Below, piece after piece: positions 17,508 through 27,145 of a stretch of 64,000 nt of DNA. Under the pieces are notes generated by a model that made no database searches, had not been told where the DNA came from, and worked only from the letters and a program-made list of their open reading frames with translations. The first letter of the stretch is position 1. Each line of letters opens with the position of its first letter. Source of the stretch: Thalassoglobus polymorphus (GTDB taxonomy: Bacteria > Planctomycetota > Planctomycetia > Planctomycetales > Planctomycetaceae); the NCBI RefSeq assembly GCF_007744255.1, contig NZ_CP036267.1, forward strand, positions 2,979,500 through 3,043,499. Direction: 5' to 3'. The translations under genes and the position numbers were made by a program.

Positions 17508-19616
17508 ATGTTTACACACCCCTGGGCAATTTTTATCGGAATCTTTGCATCTGGGTTGCCGGTGCTGATTCACTGGTTGACGCGTCCGCGACCAGTCCGC
17601 CTGCCGGTCTCGACGTTAAGATTTATTCGCGGCGCAGTTCAGCAGCGTCGAGCGAGATACCGACTCCGTGACATTCTCGTTCTCCTGATGAGAACAGCTG
17701 CAATTTTATTGCTGGCTTTTGCAATTGCCCGCCCATTGATGAATAAGAAAGTCGTCGCAGCCGCTGACGAAGCTCCCGCGAATATCGTTCGGGTTGTGCT
17801 TCTCGATTGCAGCCAAAGCATGGCAGCTCGTAGTGGAGGAATCGCCCACTTCGAACGAGCACGCCCGCTTGCGTTGGATTCTGTCAAGTTTCAAAACTCT
17901 ATGAAGGCTAACCTGTTGCTCGCGGCTGCCAGTCCTTCTCCGGTCTTTGCTGGTCCGACAACGAATTTACGTGCCCTCCGAGAAGCCTTACAGAAATCAA
18001 CTGTCCGGCCCGAGCAACTTCGCGTCCAACCTGCACTCAATCTTGCCGGTGAAATGCTGGCTCAGTCAGGGGCTGGAGCCAAACTCGAGTTGGTCATTTA
18101 CTCTGATTTTCAGCGAGCCAACTGGACTTCCGCGGACTTCTCAGTTCTTCCTCAAGAGTGTGACATTCAACTCAAAACTGTCACCAACGAGAAGGATGTC
18201 CCCAACCTTGCCATCTTGAACGTTTCTCCCGGTGGACGTGTTCAAACGGGTCAAGAAACACAATTCACCGTCGAAATCGCAAACTATTCCAGTACTCCGC
18301 GACACACACGAGTTGAACTCTCACTGGGAAGCGTCGTCTTTCCATTTGAAGGACATGTTCCTGCTCGTGCTAAGTCAACCTTGGGCGGTCGGGTTCCAAC
18401 TCCGGGAAGTGGCTGGCAAATTGGGGAAGCGAAAATTGTCGGCCAAAATGATTCATTACCGAACGACGATGTCCGGGCAATCGCAACAGAGGTCCATCCT
18501 CAACCGCGTGTCTCTTATCTGACACGTGAAGAACGGAACAAAGTTGCTTCCTCCGCATATTTTCTGGAGCGTTCCGTCGAAGCGACCGGAGTCGCTTCAA
18601 CGCTACAAAATTCAAATTGGATCGACGCCGCTGATCCTGATGTGGACCTCCTGCGTTCATCCGATGTCGTCCTGATTGTTCGTCCTGGAAGATTATCACG
18701 TCAAACAATTGCCGTACTGGCAGCAATGGTTCAACGGGGTGTAAGCCTTCTCTATGTTGCTACTGATCCACTTGACGCTTCTAACTTGAAGGATCTTGCT
18801 GAGGCGTTGGGGGCGACAGCACGGATGCCTGTGGAGTTTGCTCCATTATCCAGCGATCGAAGTGGCAGTCGAAGGTTTCTCACCGATGTGGATCGTCGAC
18901 GTTCCCCCTTCTCAGCTTTTGGTGACGAACTCGCAGCCGCGCTGAAGTCGCTGCAGTTTGAAGGTGGATTGATTTCACGTCCACTTGCAGATGGACTGAA
19001 AGAAGATATTCGCGGAACACTGAGCGATCAGTCAGCTTTCCTGACAATCACGTCAACAGGACGAGGAAAACTTGCGGTACTCAATGTTGACCTGGAACGT
19101 TCCAACCTTGCCCGGACGCCGATTCTTGTACCGCTCATTGGTGAGTTAATCTCCGAAGAATTGGCTAGCGGTCAGCAGATCAAGCAGACATTTCCATGCG
19201 GTGAACCATTCACGCTCACGCTCGCTGTCGGTGAAGAACGGATCGAAGACTTACAACTCATCGGCCCCGGCGGAAGTGAGATTACCGACCCAGAGATACG
19301 CGGAAAATTGAACGCCACACCAACTGGCATCGCTTGGGAGGTTCCTAAAGCGGGCCCCCCTGGAGTGTATCAGGTTCTCTTAGAAAAGAGACCTGTCGCT
19401 GCCATCGCGACATCGATACCGGCGGTTGAATCAGACTTGCGAATGATCCCGGGTAACGTTTTCAAAGAGCGTCTTTCCGGCGGACGGCAACTGACATATC
19501 AAGCAGGCTCCTCATTAACAAACGAAGAGCAAGATACACTTTGGGTCTGGCTCGCTGCTGGTACTTTATTTTGCATGATGGGAGAACTCTTCACATTAAA
19601 AATTTTCCGAACATAA
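17508..19616 (+). CDS. BatA-like membrane protein with VWA domain
   Basis: A 702-residue protein whose first 85 residues match the BatA N-terminal domain: helix 1 (WAIFIGIFASGLPVLIHWL), the RPRPVRLPVSTLRFIR loop, then helix 2 (ILVLLMRTAAILLLAFAIARPL). A VWA-type domain follows with VVLLDCSQSMAARSGG (D-x-S-x-S). The rest is a periplasmic beta-rich region with a glutamine-amidotransferase-like stretch (DVVLIVRPGRL to LLYVATDPL), and a C-terminal helix (LWVWLAAGTLFCMMGELFTL). The start at 17508 gives the canonical BatA N-terminus; an in-frame ATG at 17442 adds a polar stretch. It follows DUF58 by 86 bp. Confidence 0.9.
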   Translation: MFTHPWAIFIGIFASGLPVLIHWLTRPRPVRLPVSTLRFIRGAVQQRRARYRLRDILVLLMRTAAILLLAFAIARPLMNKKVVAAADEAPANIVRVVLLDCSQSMAARSGGIAHFERARPLALDSVKFQNSMKANLLLAAASPSPVFAGPTTNLRALREALQKSTVRPEQLRVQPALNLAGEMLAQSGAGAKLELVIYSDFQRANWTSADFSVLPQECDIQLKTVTNEKDVPNLAILNVSPGGRVQTGQETQFTVEIANYSSTPRHTRVELSLGSVVFPFEGHVPARAKSTLGGRVPTPGSGWQIGEAKIVGQNDSLPNDDVRAIATEVHPQPRVSYLTREERNKVASSAYFLERSVEATGVASTLQNSNWIDAADPDVDLLRSSDVVLIVRPGRLSRQTIAVLAAMVQRGVSLLYVATDPLDASNLKDLAEALGATARMPVEFAPLSSDRSGSRRFLTDVDRRRSPFSAFGDELAAALKSLQFEGGLISRPLADGLKEDIRGTLSDQSAFLTITSTGRGKLAVLNVDLERSNLARTPILVPLIGELISEELASGQQIKQTFPCGEPFTLTLAVGEERIEDLQLIGPGGSEITDPEIRGKLNATPTGIAWEVPKAGPPGVYQVLLEKRPVAAIATSIPAVESDLRMIPGNVFKERLSGGRQLTYQAGSSLTNEEQDTLWVWLAAGTLFCMMGELFTLKIFRT

Positions 19617-19687
19617 CCATAAATCGATTTCCTGCTCAACGATGAACCTTACGTATTCGAAATTCCAACCCTGAACTCCTTTATCAA

Positions 19688-22009
19688 ATGTCTCTTTCCT
19701 TTGAACCACTGCTCGCACCTGTTGCCTGGGTCACTCTGGCAATTATGTCGATCGGGTTATGGAGCTGGTACGTCTGGAAAAGACCAAGCACTTGTCCGCT
19801 TCCAATCTGGAGCATCATCTCTTTTCTGGGCGCACTCGGGATCATTTTAGTCCTCACAGTTTTGCTCAATCCAATCTGGCTGGAAGCGCTCCCGCCTCCT
19901 GCAGGGAAACCACTGCTCACAATACTGGTTGATCAGTCGGAGAGCATGTTGACTGTTGATGGCGAAGTGAATTCCACTCGTTTCAGCGACGCGAATCGGC
20001 TGGTGGAAGCTGTCGCGAAAAAACTAAAAACAACCTTTGACATCCGTATTCAGCGATTCGCCGATGAGGTTCGCCCAACGACAGTCGAAGAACTCGAAGG
20101 TTTCACTCCTTCCGGTTCACGGACGAATCTATCCGCGCCAATCCTCGATTCTTTGGTGAGTGACCGACCGCAAGGGCAAGCGATCCTGCTTATTAGCGAT
20201 GGAGTTCACAACGCATCGGGCGATGCCAATCAGGTGTTGGAAGCGGCCAGTCTGTCACGATCATGGGATGCGCCGATTTACGCAACAACAATCGGAGGAC
20301 AAACAACAGTCCGAGACATCGAAGTTCATGTTCCTCGATCACAAGAGTTGGTTTTCGTCGGGCAATCAGTTCCGATTACTGTAGAGATTGACCAGCATGG
20401 ACTCATCGGTGATCGTGTCACGGTCGTTCTCGAATCGGATGGTGAAGTCATCTCGAACCGAGAAGTGAGGATTGAACCACGAACGACGACTCCGGTTTCA
20501 TACCTGATCACTCCTGAAGAGGTCGGGTTATTTCAGTATCAAGTTAAAGTCAAATCTCTACCGGGTGAAGCAACCACTGCGAACAACTCGACGACATTTC
20601 AGGTTCGGGTTGTTGATGAACCGGTAAAAGCTCTCGTGCTGGAAGGGAAACCGTATTGGGATGCGAAGTTCCTGTTGCGCATGTTGACTGATGATCCATC
20701 GCTGGAACTCGATTGCTTAGTCAGGATTACATCAGACCGATCTTTGTGGCGTCGACTTGAACTCAAAGAAGATGAAGATTCCCCCCCACCCAACGAGAAA
20801 ACCACAACAACTGAACAGGCTGGGCAAGCTGAGCAAAAAAGCTCTCCGATGAATAGAGTCTTCGAAAGAACCGAGACGACTGAACTCGTCACTGATGAAA
20901 AATCGATTCTATTGAATTTAGAGAAGCTGCGAGATTATCAGATTCTGTTCTTGGGACGCGAAGCGGAAACTTACCTTTCGGACGAAGCGATCGAAAATAT
21001 TCGCACCTGGCTCTCTGAAAATGGTGGGTCACTGGTCTGTTACCGTGGGTCTCCCGTCGCGGAACCGAATCGACAACTTTCGCGACTTCTCCCGTTGCGG
21101 TGGGGGCGACGTGCTGGTCAGGACGAATCTCGATTTCGTGTTCAGGTGACAGAGCGAGGTGACGATTTGAGCTGGCTGCGACTTGGCGGCGGGGACACCC
21201 TTTCAAAACTCCCCTCTCTTTCAACAACCAGCACTACTGAATCGATCAAACCGTTAGCTGTCGTCCTCGGCCGCGGAGACCAGTCGACAACGACTCCGGT
21301 CCTCACTTACCAACCGTATGGAACAGGAAAAGTCGTCGTCATCGAAGGTGCAGGAATGTGGCGTTGGGCCTTCTTATCCCCGGAGTACCAGGAACACGAC
21401 CCTGTGTATGGGACACTCTGGCAAAGTTTGATTCGCTGGGTTCTGTCGAGCGGTGGCCTGCTCCCCGGCGAGAAGGTCTCCTTACAAATGGATCGTGTTA
21501 CCTATACCGAAGGAGAAGCGGTCTCAGCTGTTGTTCTGAAACGAGAAGATGGAGACTCTACTCCGATGCCGAATGTGGAACTCAGGAACGAAAACGGAGA
21601 GCTCTTGCAATCTGCGCAACCAATTCCAGTAGGAAGCGAACCGGGTGTGTATCAAGTTTTTTTGGGCAAACCCGAATCTGGACATTATGAGCTGACAATG
21701 ACAGGTGATCCCGAAAGCCTTCCCGGTACAAGAAAAGTCTCATTCGATGTCCGTCCTGATATGCGTGAAAAACTTGAGACAGCTGCCAGACCTGACTTGA
21801 TGAACCGTATTGCAGAATTGAGTGATGGAATGGTCGTCAAGGCTGAAGACCTTGGCGATCTCGGAGAGAAATTCAAGCAGCATTTACAGGAAAGTCGTCC
21901 TGTCCAGTATCGGCGGGTCAGCGCCTGGGATCGGTGGTGGGTTCTGTGTGGAATTCTGGTAATATGGAGTTGCAGCTGGGGACTTAGAAGATCAAGTGGA
22001 CTCGTTTAA
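19688..22009 (+). CDS. VWA/glutamine-amidotransferase-like membrane protein
   Basis: A 773-residue inner-membrane protein with two N-terminal helices (about 10-30 and 42-62) and a periplasmic VWA domain starting LLTILVDQSESM (D82, S84, S86) with a later LLISDGVHNASGD. Two Ig-like beta regions follow (SVPITVEIDQHG; FQYQVKVKSLPG), then a class-I amidotransferase-like Rossmann segment (YQILFLGREAETYLSDEAI, GGSLVCYRGSP), a further beta domain and one C-terminal helix (WWVLCGILVIWSCSWGL). This layout is frequent in planctomycete and Bacteroidetes Bat-type operons. An acidic and Glu/Gln-rich linker occupies about residues 360-400. Confidence 0.85.
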   Translation: MSLSFEPLLAPVAWVTLAIMSIGLWSWYVWKRPSTCPLPIWSIISFLGALGIILVLTVLLNPIWLEALPPPAGKPLLTILVDQSESMLTVDGEVNSTRFSDANRLVEAVAKKLKTTFDIRIQRFADEVRPTTVEELEGFTPSGSRTNLSAPILDSLVSDRPQGQAILLISDGVHNASGDANQVLEAASLSRSWDAPIYATTIGGQTTVRDIEVHVPRSQELVFVGQSVPITVEIDQHGLIGDRVTVVLESDGEVISNREVRIEPRTTTPVSYLITPEEVGLFQYQVKVKSLPGEATTANNSTTFQVRVVDEPVKALVLEGKPYWDAKFLLRMLTDDPSLELDCLVRITSDRSLWRRLELKEDEDSPPPNEKTTTTEQAGQAEQKSSPMNRVFERTETTELVTDEKSILLNLEKLRDYQILFLGREAETYLSDEAIENIRTWLSENGGSLVCYRGSPVAEPNRQLSRLLPLRWGRRAGQDESRFRVQVTERGDDLSWLRLGGGDTLSKLPSLSTTSTTESIKPLAVVLGRGDQSTTTPVLTYQPYGTGKVVVIEGAGMWRWAFLSPEYQEHDPVYGTLWQSLIRWVLSSGGLLPGEKVSLQMDRVTYTEGEAVSAVVLKREDGDSTPMPNVELRNENGELLQSAQPIPVGSEPGVYQVFLGKPESGHYELTMTGDPESLPGTRKVSFDVRPDMREKLETAARPDLMNRIAELSDGMVVKAEDLGDLGEKFKQHLQESRPVQYRRVSAWDRWWVLCGILVIWSCSWGLRRSSGLV

Positions 22010-22123
22010 AATAGATTCCATGCTCGTCATCGCACACGTTCTTTTGAGAGGGACAGACCGACGAGAACAAGAGCAGACAGATCATTTGGGCAACAATTTG
22101 TTCCACAAAAAGATGAGTGGACG

Positions 22124-25030
22124 ATGAACAACGAAACGCCGAAAGAAGAAGCGGCAATACCGAAGCCTGCTGGCAAACCGCAACGGCGGCGCGGGCCGAG
22201 CGTGCGAGTCTCGACTCCGTCACTGCGAAGAACGCTCGATCGAGTCCAGCAGCGTATGAAACTCATCGGGAATTCCTCCGGATTGATTTGGGGAATCTTT
22301 GGATTTTTCGCCGTCTTGCTGGCGTGGATGTGGGTCGATGTGATCCTGGACTTGCCACCATTTCTTCGCATCGTGGCATGGCTCACATCCTTTTGTGCGA
22401 TGTTCACTTTAATAGTGAAAACATTCCTGAAAACACGGCAACACTCGAGCCATTCTTTCGTCGCAACTCGCTTGGATCAGGTTGCTAATACGGGTGGTGA
22501 AATTCTGACGGGGCTCGACTTGTGGATGTCTGCTCGACAGAAAAAAGTTGTTGATACCGTCAGTGCTGGTCTGGCAGAAATGGCTGTCCAACAAGCCAGC
22601 CGAAAAGCTCTTCGAGTCTCGGAAGAAGAGGCCGTCCCTGCGAAACCGCTGTTCCAGTCAGCTTTGAGCATGCTGGGGCTGTCGCTTTTCGTCCTGATTC
22701 TGGTCGTACTTCTGCCAAGAATGGCGAAGACAGAACTGGTTCGTTTCGTGATGCCTTATGGAGACCAACCAGCATGGTCACAGTATCAGTTTATTATCAC
22801 TCCAGAGGCGACCGAAGTCATCTACAGCGAAACTCTGGACCTCACGGCTGAGGTTTACGGACCGGGCATCGACTCTGTCGAACTGGTACTGATTCCTCCA
22901 TTCAATGAGCGGTCGAGATCAGCAGAGGAAGCGGAGCCAATTGATGTCTTGCCAATGTTTCCTGATCACGAAGGGATCTGGCATGCATCGATCGCAAACG
23001 TCACTGACCCGTTTGATTATTTCTTGCGAGTCCGACGTGCGCGCAGCCGTTCATATCAAGTGAAAGTCAAAACGGTTCCGCAAATTCGCAACATCGAAGT
23101 TGAGATCACCCCACCGATTTACACAGGGTTGAGCCCCTCGCGTGGAAAGATGCCACACGATGGAATTCTTGGTCTACCAGAAACACAAGTCCAAGTGACG
23201 GTCACCAGCAATCGACCGCTCACAGGTGGTGCAATGAATTTGATTTACGATCAAGAAGAGACTGTCTCCATGACAGCTCTGGAAGACCCCAGACAAGTCA
23301 CCGGAACATTTCGCCTCTCAAGAGCAGGGGCTCTCAAAATCAAGGTGACTGACGAAGAGGGGCAGGATTCACTGGAAAACGACCACTATTTAATTCAGAT
23401 TCTCGAAGATCAACACCCGCTCGTTCGACTCATTCAGCCTCAAGCTGTCTCCTTTGCATCTCCAACCGTCATGCTTCCAGTAATCATTTCAGCAGAGGAT
23501 GATTACGGGCTTCAAAAATGTGAACTCTTCCGGAGTCTCAACGATTCACGGTTCCTTCCAACCTCCATTCCTCTCCCTGAAGGAGTCCCACGTCGCGCTC
23601 AAGTCCAAAACATACTGCCGTTCGCAACTTATGGACTGCAACCGGGAGATGTCGTCAAACTTTTTGCCAGAGTTGAAGACAACGATCCCAATGGAATGGA
23701 ACCGGGAGTCGGGAAAGGGACTGAATCTTCTATCGTGACAATTCGCATTGTTGCAGAGCAGGATCTCAATCGCATGCAACAGCAACGAGCGGGGATGAAG
23801 ATGCTGATGAACAAATATCAGCAAGCAGGGCGACGCTTAGAGAATTTGTCAGAGCAAATTCGTGAGCTCACTGAGAAACTCAACGACCTTCCTGAGGGTT
23901 CGCCTCTTGCGGACGAACTGAGAGACCAGCTCAAACAACTCGGTGAGAAGATGAAAAAAGAAGCGGAGATGATGGAGAAACTCAGCGAACAGAACTTACC
24001 GTTTGATGTCGACCAGAAGCTCTCTCCACAACTCCAGGAGATGGCAGAAATGCTACGCAAGTTGGGTGAAGAAGCCGAGAAAGCTGCCGAAAATGAGAAC
24101 CTCACGAAAGAGGAAATGCAGGAACTTCTCAAGAAACAAGGGGACATTCTTCAAAACGAACAGCAAAAACACGATGAAGAACGCATGAAGCCTCTTGAGA
24201 TGTTGAACCAGGTGCAACCGCTGAAACAGGACGAGAAAGCGTTTCAGCAAATTGTGCAGCGGCAGCGGCAACTCGCCGAACGACTCTCCGCGCTGAAAAA
24301 TTACGAGGGTCATGATGATCCCGCGAAAAAGGCACGTTTACGGGAACTTGAAGAAGAACAGCGAGGCCTACGGAATCAACTTTCCGACCTTCTGGATAAA
24401 ATTGAAGAACACGCTGAGGCACTGGACGAAGATGAGCGGTTGGACAATTTGAGAGAAACCGCACGAGAGTTTGTTCAGGAAGTTCGAGACTCAGGAGCAA
24501 CTGAATCCATGGTCGACGCGGAGGATGGAATGGGGCAGTTCTCAGGATCAAAAGGACATGAAAATGCAGAGGAGGCGGCTGAGAAATTAGAAAAATTCCT
24601 TTCGAAGTCACAACAAATGGGCAACGAGGCGGGTGACGCACTGCCTGGCTTCCATCCCGGATTAGGAAAGTCACTTCAAAACACATTAGAACAACTCACT
24701 CAAGGCACTGGGAAAAACCAAGGCCGCGGAGGTGGTCAAGGTGGATCGGGCGGAGAGAGTTCAGCGATGGATACTCTCGACAATGTCGGCATGTACGGCG
24801 GGAATCCGTTAATGGACCCGACTGAGTCGCGATCCGGAATGTCTGATTCCAACAGTCCGACGGCAACGGTCCCGGGGATGATGTCTAAAGAAAACGGCGA
24901 TGACGGTTCCGGGTTTGAAACGTCTCAATCCAGCCCCGCCTATGGAGGCGCGGAATGGGGAGTTCCGCTCCGATATCAACGGCAAGCGGGACGATATTTA
25001 CAAAAACTGGCAGAGGAACTCGAAGAGTGA
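22124..25030 (+). CDS. DUF4175-like large coiled-coil membrane protein
   Basis: A 968-residue protein. Three N-terminal membrane helices (SSGLIWGIFGFFAVLLAWMW; a second at about 85-105; SMLGLSLFVLILVVLLP near 190-205) precede periplasmic beta domains containing EVEITPPIYTGL, a phrase typical of DUF4175/TIGR02302-type proteins. Residues about 545-780 form a long Glu/Gln/Lys-rich coiled coil (RLENLSEQIRELTEKLNDL and onward). The C-terminus is low in complexity with a GRGGGQGGSGG run, then a conserved-looking YGGAEWGVPLRYQRQAGRYL end. It probably forms a scaffold with the BatA-like and VWA proteins encoded just upstream. Confidence 0.83.
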   Translation: MNNETPKEEAAIPKPAGKPQRRRGPSVRVSTPSLRRTLDRVQQRMKLIGNSSGLIWGIFGFFAVLLAWMWVDVILDLPPFLRIVAWLTSFCAMFTLIVKTFLKTRQHSSHSFVATRLDQVANTGGEILTGLDLWMSARQKKVVDTVSAGLAEMAVQQASRKALRVSEEEAVPAKPLFQSALSMLGLSLFVLILVVLLPRMAKTELVRFVMPYGDQPAWSQYQFIITPEATEVIYSETLDLTAEVYGPGIDSVELVLIPPFNERSRSAEEAEPIDVLPMFPDHEGIWHASIANVTDPFDYFLRVRRARSRSYQVKVKTVPQIRNIEVEITPPIYTGLSPSRGKMPHDGILGLPETQVQVTVTSNRPLTGGAMNLIYDQEETVSMTALEDPRQVTGTFRLSRAGALKIKVTDEEGQDSLENDHYLIQILEDQHPLVRLIQPQAVSFASPTVMLPVIISAEDDYGLQKCELFRSLNDSRFLPTSIPLPEGVPRRAQVQNILPFATYGLQPGDVVKLFARVEDNDPNGMEPGVGKGTESSIVTIRIVAEQDLNRMQQQRAGMKMLMNKYQQAGRRLENLSEQIRELTEKLNDLPEGSPLADELRDQLKQLGEKMKKEAEMMEKLSEQNLPFDVDQKLSPQLQEMAEMLRKLGEEAEKAAENENLTKEEMQELLKKQGDILQNEQQKHDEERMKPLEMLNQVQPLKQDEKAFQQIVQRQRQLAERLSALKNYEGHDDPAKKARLRELEEEQRGLRNQLSDLLDKIEEHAEALDEDERLDNLRETAREFVQEVRDSGATESMVDAEDGMGQFSGSKGHENAEEAAEKLEKFLSKSQQMGNEAGDALPGFHPGLGKSLQNTLEQLTQGTGKNQGRGGGQGGSGGESSAMDTLDNVGMYGGNPLMDPTESRSGMSDSNSPTATVPGMMSKENGDDGSGFETSQSSPAYGGAEWGVPLRYQRQAGRYLQKLAEELEE

Positions 25031-25086
25031 GACAGTCCTGTTCGACTGCTCACCCCGATGTGTTTCCACACTTTCCAAGGAGAAGG

Positions 25087-25830
25087 ATGATGACAATTCG
25101 AGTACTCTCACTCCTGCTCTTCTGCAGCTTGATGTGCATTCCAGCACTCGCGGAAGATCCCGAAACGCCATCAAAAGAGAAAGCGATCGCCCTACCGGGA
25201 AAGGACGCTCCAGTCGTTCCCGATCCACTTCAATCAGGGGGCGAGGCACAAAGTACGGTCCAGGTGGCCAACTTGATTTACGCCGGTGTGAAAAGCAGTC
25301 AATGTTTCTCAGACCATTTCCTCTCGTCAGCTGAGCGAGATTCCACAATCTCGACCAGCCGTCGATTTCATGCCGTGAAACTTGCATCAGACGAAATCTT
25401 TAACTTTCCACTGGTTATCATGACCGGGGAAGGCGCATTCAATCTCACAGATGCCGAACGCGAAAATCTTCGCCAATATCTCTCTCGGGGGGGATTCCTT
25501 TTAGCCTCTGCGGGCTGCTCATCAAAAGAGTGGAACCGTTCCTTCCGACGGGAGATTTCAAACCTGTTCGAAAAGACTCCGATTCAAACCGTCGGCATGG
25601 ATCACATGATCTTCAATACCGTTTATAAAATTGATCAGCTTCAGGCCAAGCATGGAACGCCAAAACCTCTCGAAGGAATTTCGCTCAACGGACGACTGGC
25701 TGTGATCTACTCTGAAGATGGCCTCAACGATACTTCACACGCACAAGGCTGTTGCTGCTGTGGAGGAAACGAAATCACCAACGCGATTCAAGTCAACGTC
25801 AACATCCTAGCGTATGCACTCCTTTTCTAA
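25087..25830 (+). CDS. DUF4159 secreted protein
   Basis: A 247-residue exported protein: signal peptide MMTIRVLSLLLFCSLMCIPALA, then a DUF4159-type domain (FNFPLVIMTGEGAFNLTDAERENLRQYLSRGGFLLASAGC), the family's amidotransferase-like Rossmann core. The unusual GCCCCGGNEI run near the C-terminus has four consecutive cysteines and may bind metal. Tandem ATGs at 25087 and 25090 follow AAGGAG; the second is at slightly better spacing. It is 56 bp after DUF4175 and overlaps the cytochrome gene by 17 bp, indicating one operon. DUF4159 genes often occur in MoxR/Bat-type clusters. Confidence 0.85.
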   Translation: MMTIRVLSLLLFCSLMCIPALAEDPETPSKEKAIALPGKDAPVVPDPLQSGGEAQSTVQVANLIYAGVKSSQCFSDHFLSSAERDSTISTSRRFHAVKLASDEIFNFPLVIMTGEGAFNLTDAERENLRQYLSRGGFLLASAGCSSKEWNRSFRREISNLFEKTPIQTVGMDHMIFNTVYKIDQLQAKHGTPKPLEGISLNGRLAVIYSEDGLNDTSHAQGCCCCGGNEITNAIQVNVNILAYALLF

Positions 25831-27145
25831 ACAGCTTCTGTTTCTTTCAACGATGCTTCTGCTGAGTGGGTGTCCACAAGCCGGGGACGATAGTGAAGGT
25901 GTGCAGACAGAACCTGCCGAAAAACAACTCAAACTGGTTGCGAGTGGGGATACACAAGGATGGATCATGCCGTGTGGATGCACATCCAATCAATCCGGGG
26001 GCCTGTTGAGACGAGGGAGCTACCTTAAAAATTTACGAAAACAGAACGACGTGATCTTCGTCGATGTTGGAGGGGCAGCTGACGGAACCGCTCCGTACCA
26101 GTTAGAAAAATTCCGGTCGGTGCTGAAGGGGGAACAGCTGATGGGAATTCATGCACATAATCTGGGCGCTGCCGAAATCAAATTTGGTAAGGAGATCCTG
26201 GATTCACTTTCCGAGTCATTACAAGTCCCGTTTGTCTCAGCCAATGTCCTTGATTTCCAAGGAGAATTAATTTTCCCGGCTTATCGCTTATATCAAGGTG
26301 ATGAAGGGACAGTGTTAGTCACTGGAGTCGTTTCACCACGATACTCAGGTCTAAAGCTCATGGTCAGTGACCCCGCAGATGCGATCTTCAAAATGCTGGA
26401 AACGGTCAGCGAAAAGTATGACTGGCTCATCGTGTTGGCGTATCTCGATGAAGGAGAACTGCGAGGGTTGGCAACCACGCTGCCTGAAGCACACGCCGTG
26501 ATCGGAGGACCAACCCAGCAATCACTCTCACCCCAAATGATTGGCCCGGTCTTGGTGACCTCAGCGACAAACAAAGGAAAATTCTTGGCGGAGCTCGATT
26601 TTCAGTCCGGCTCGAAACGATCTCTCAACGCAAAAGTTGTCGAAATGTCGCCAGATTTTGCAGATGAGTCCTCTCAAGAAAAGAACCTGGAAGTCTTCAG
26701 GGGAATTCTTGCAAAAAAAGACTTCCATGCCAACGAGAGTGGTTTGCTATCAAATGAACGTTGGCCAATCACTCACTCAGATCAGGTTGCCGGAACTCAG
26801 ACATGCCGAGAATGCCACACCGAAACCTGTGACCACTGGGATCAAACTGGACATGCACATGCGTGGGAACGACTGGTCGCAGAAGGAGCACATGTCGATT
26901 CTTACTGCCAGCAATGTCACACAACGGGATACGGTTGGGAAGGCGGTTTTGTTTCCGCGAAGCTTTCGACAAAGCGAGTCAACGTTGGCTGCGAAAGTTG
27001 CCATGGACCATCCAGAGAACATTCCATGAACTCCAGCCGACCGACGACCTTCGATGCACAGGCCCAATGTTTACGATGCCATGACCCTGAAAACAGTCCC
27101 AAGTTTCAGTACGACTCTTACTGGGAGAAAATTGCTCATGAGTAG
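25814..27145 (+). CDS. Tetraheme cytochrome c lipoprotein with phosphoesterase-like N-domain
   Basis: A 443-residue lipoprotein (lipobox LLSGC). Residues about 36-300 resemble the 5'-nucleotidase/UshA metallophosphoesterase fold (ASGDTQGWIMPCGCTSNQSGG, NDVIFVDVGGA, AHNLGAAEIKFG), but the D-x-H, GD and GNHE metal ligands are altered, so it is probably not an active phosphatase. Residues about 325-443 are a cytochrome c554-like module with four CXXCH sites: CRECH 331-335, CQQCH 365-369, CESCH 393-397, CLRCH 419-423, plus extra histidines (HWDQTGHAHAW) as possible distal ligands. It should carry electrons in the periplasm. It overlaps DUF4159 by 17 bp and the thioredoxin/HEAT gene by 8 bp. Confidence 0.88.
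   Translation: MHSFSKQLLFLSTMLLLSGCPQAGDDSEGVQTEPAEKQLKLVASGDTQGWIMPCGCTSNQSGGLLRRGSYLKNLRKQNDVIFVDVGGAADGTAPYQLEKFRSVLKGEQLMGIHAHNLGAAEIKFGKEILDSLSESLQVPFVSANVLDFQGELIFPAYRLYQGDEGTVLVTGVVSPRYSGLKLMVSDPADAIFKMLETVSEKYDWLIVLAYLDEGELRGLATTLPEAHAVIGGPTQQSLSPQMIGPVLVTSATNKGKFLAELDFQSGSKRSLNAKVVEMSPDFADESSQEKNLEVFRGILAKKDFHANESGLLSNERWPITHSDQVAGTQTCRECHTETCDHWDQTGHAHAWERLVAEGAHVDSYCQQCHTTGYGWEGGFVSAKLSTKRVNVGCESCHGPSREHSMNSSRPTTFDAQAQCLRCHDPENSPKFQYDSYWEKIAHE

Noticed and set aside
24129-24686. 185-codon antisense frame inside the DUF4175 gene
   Set aside because: It arises from the repetitive Glu/Lys/Gln codons of the coiled coil on the other strand.
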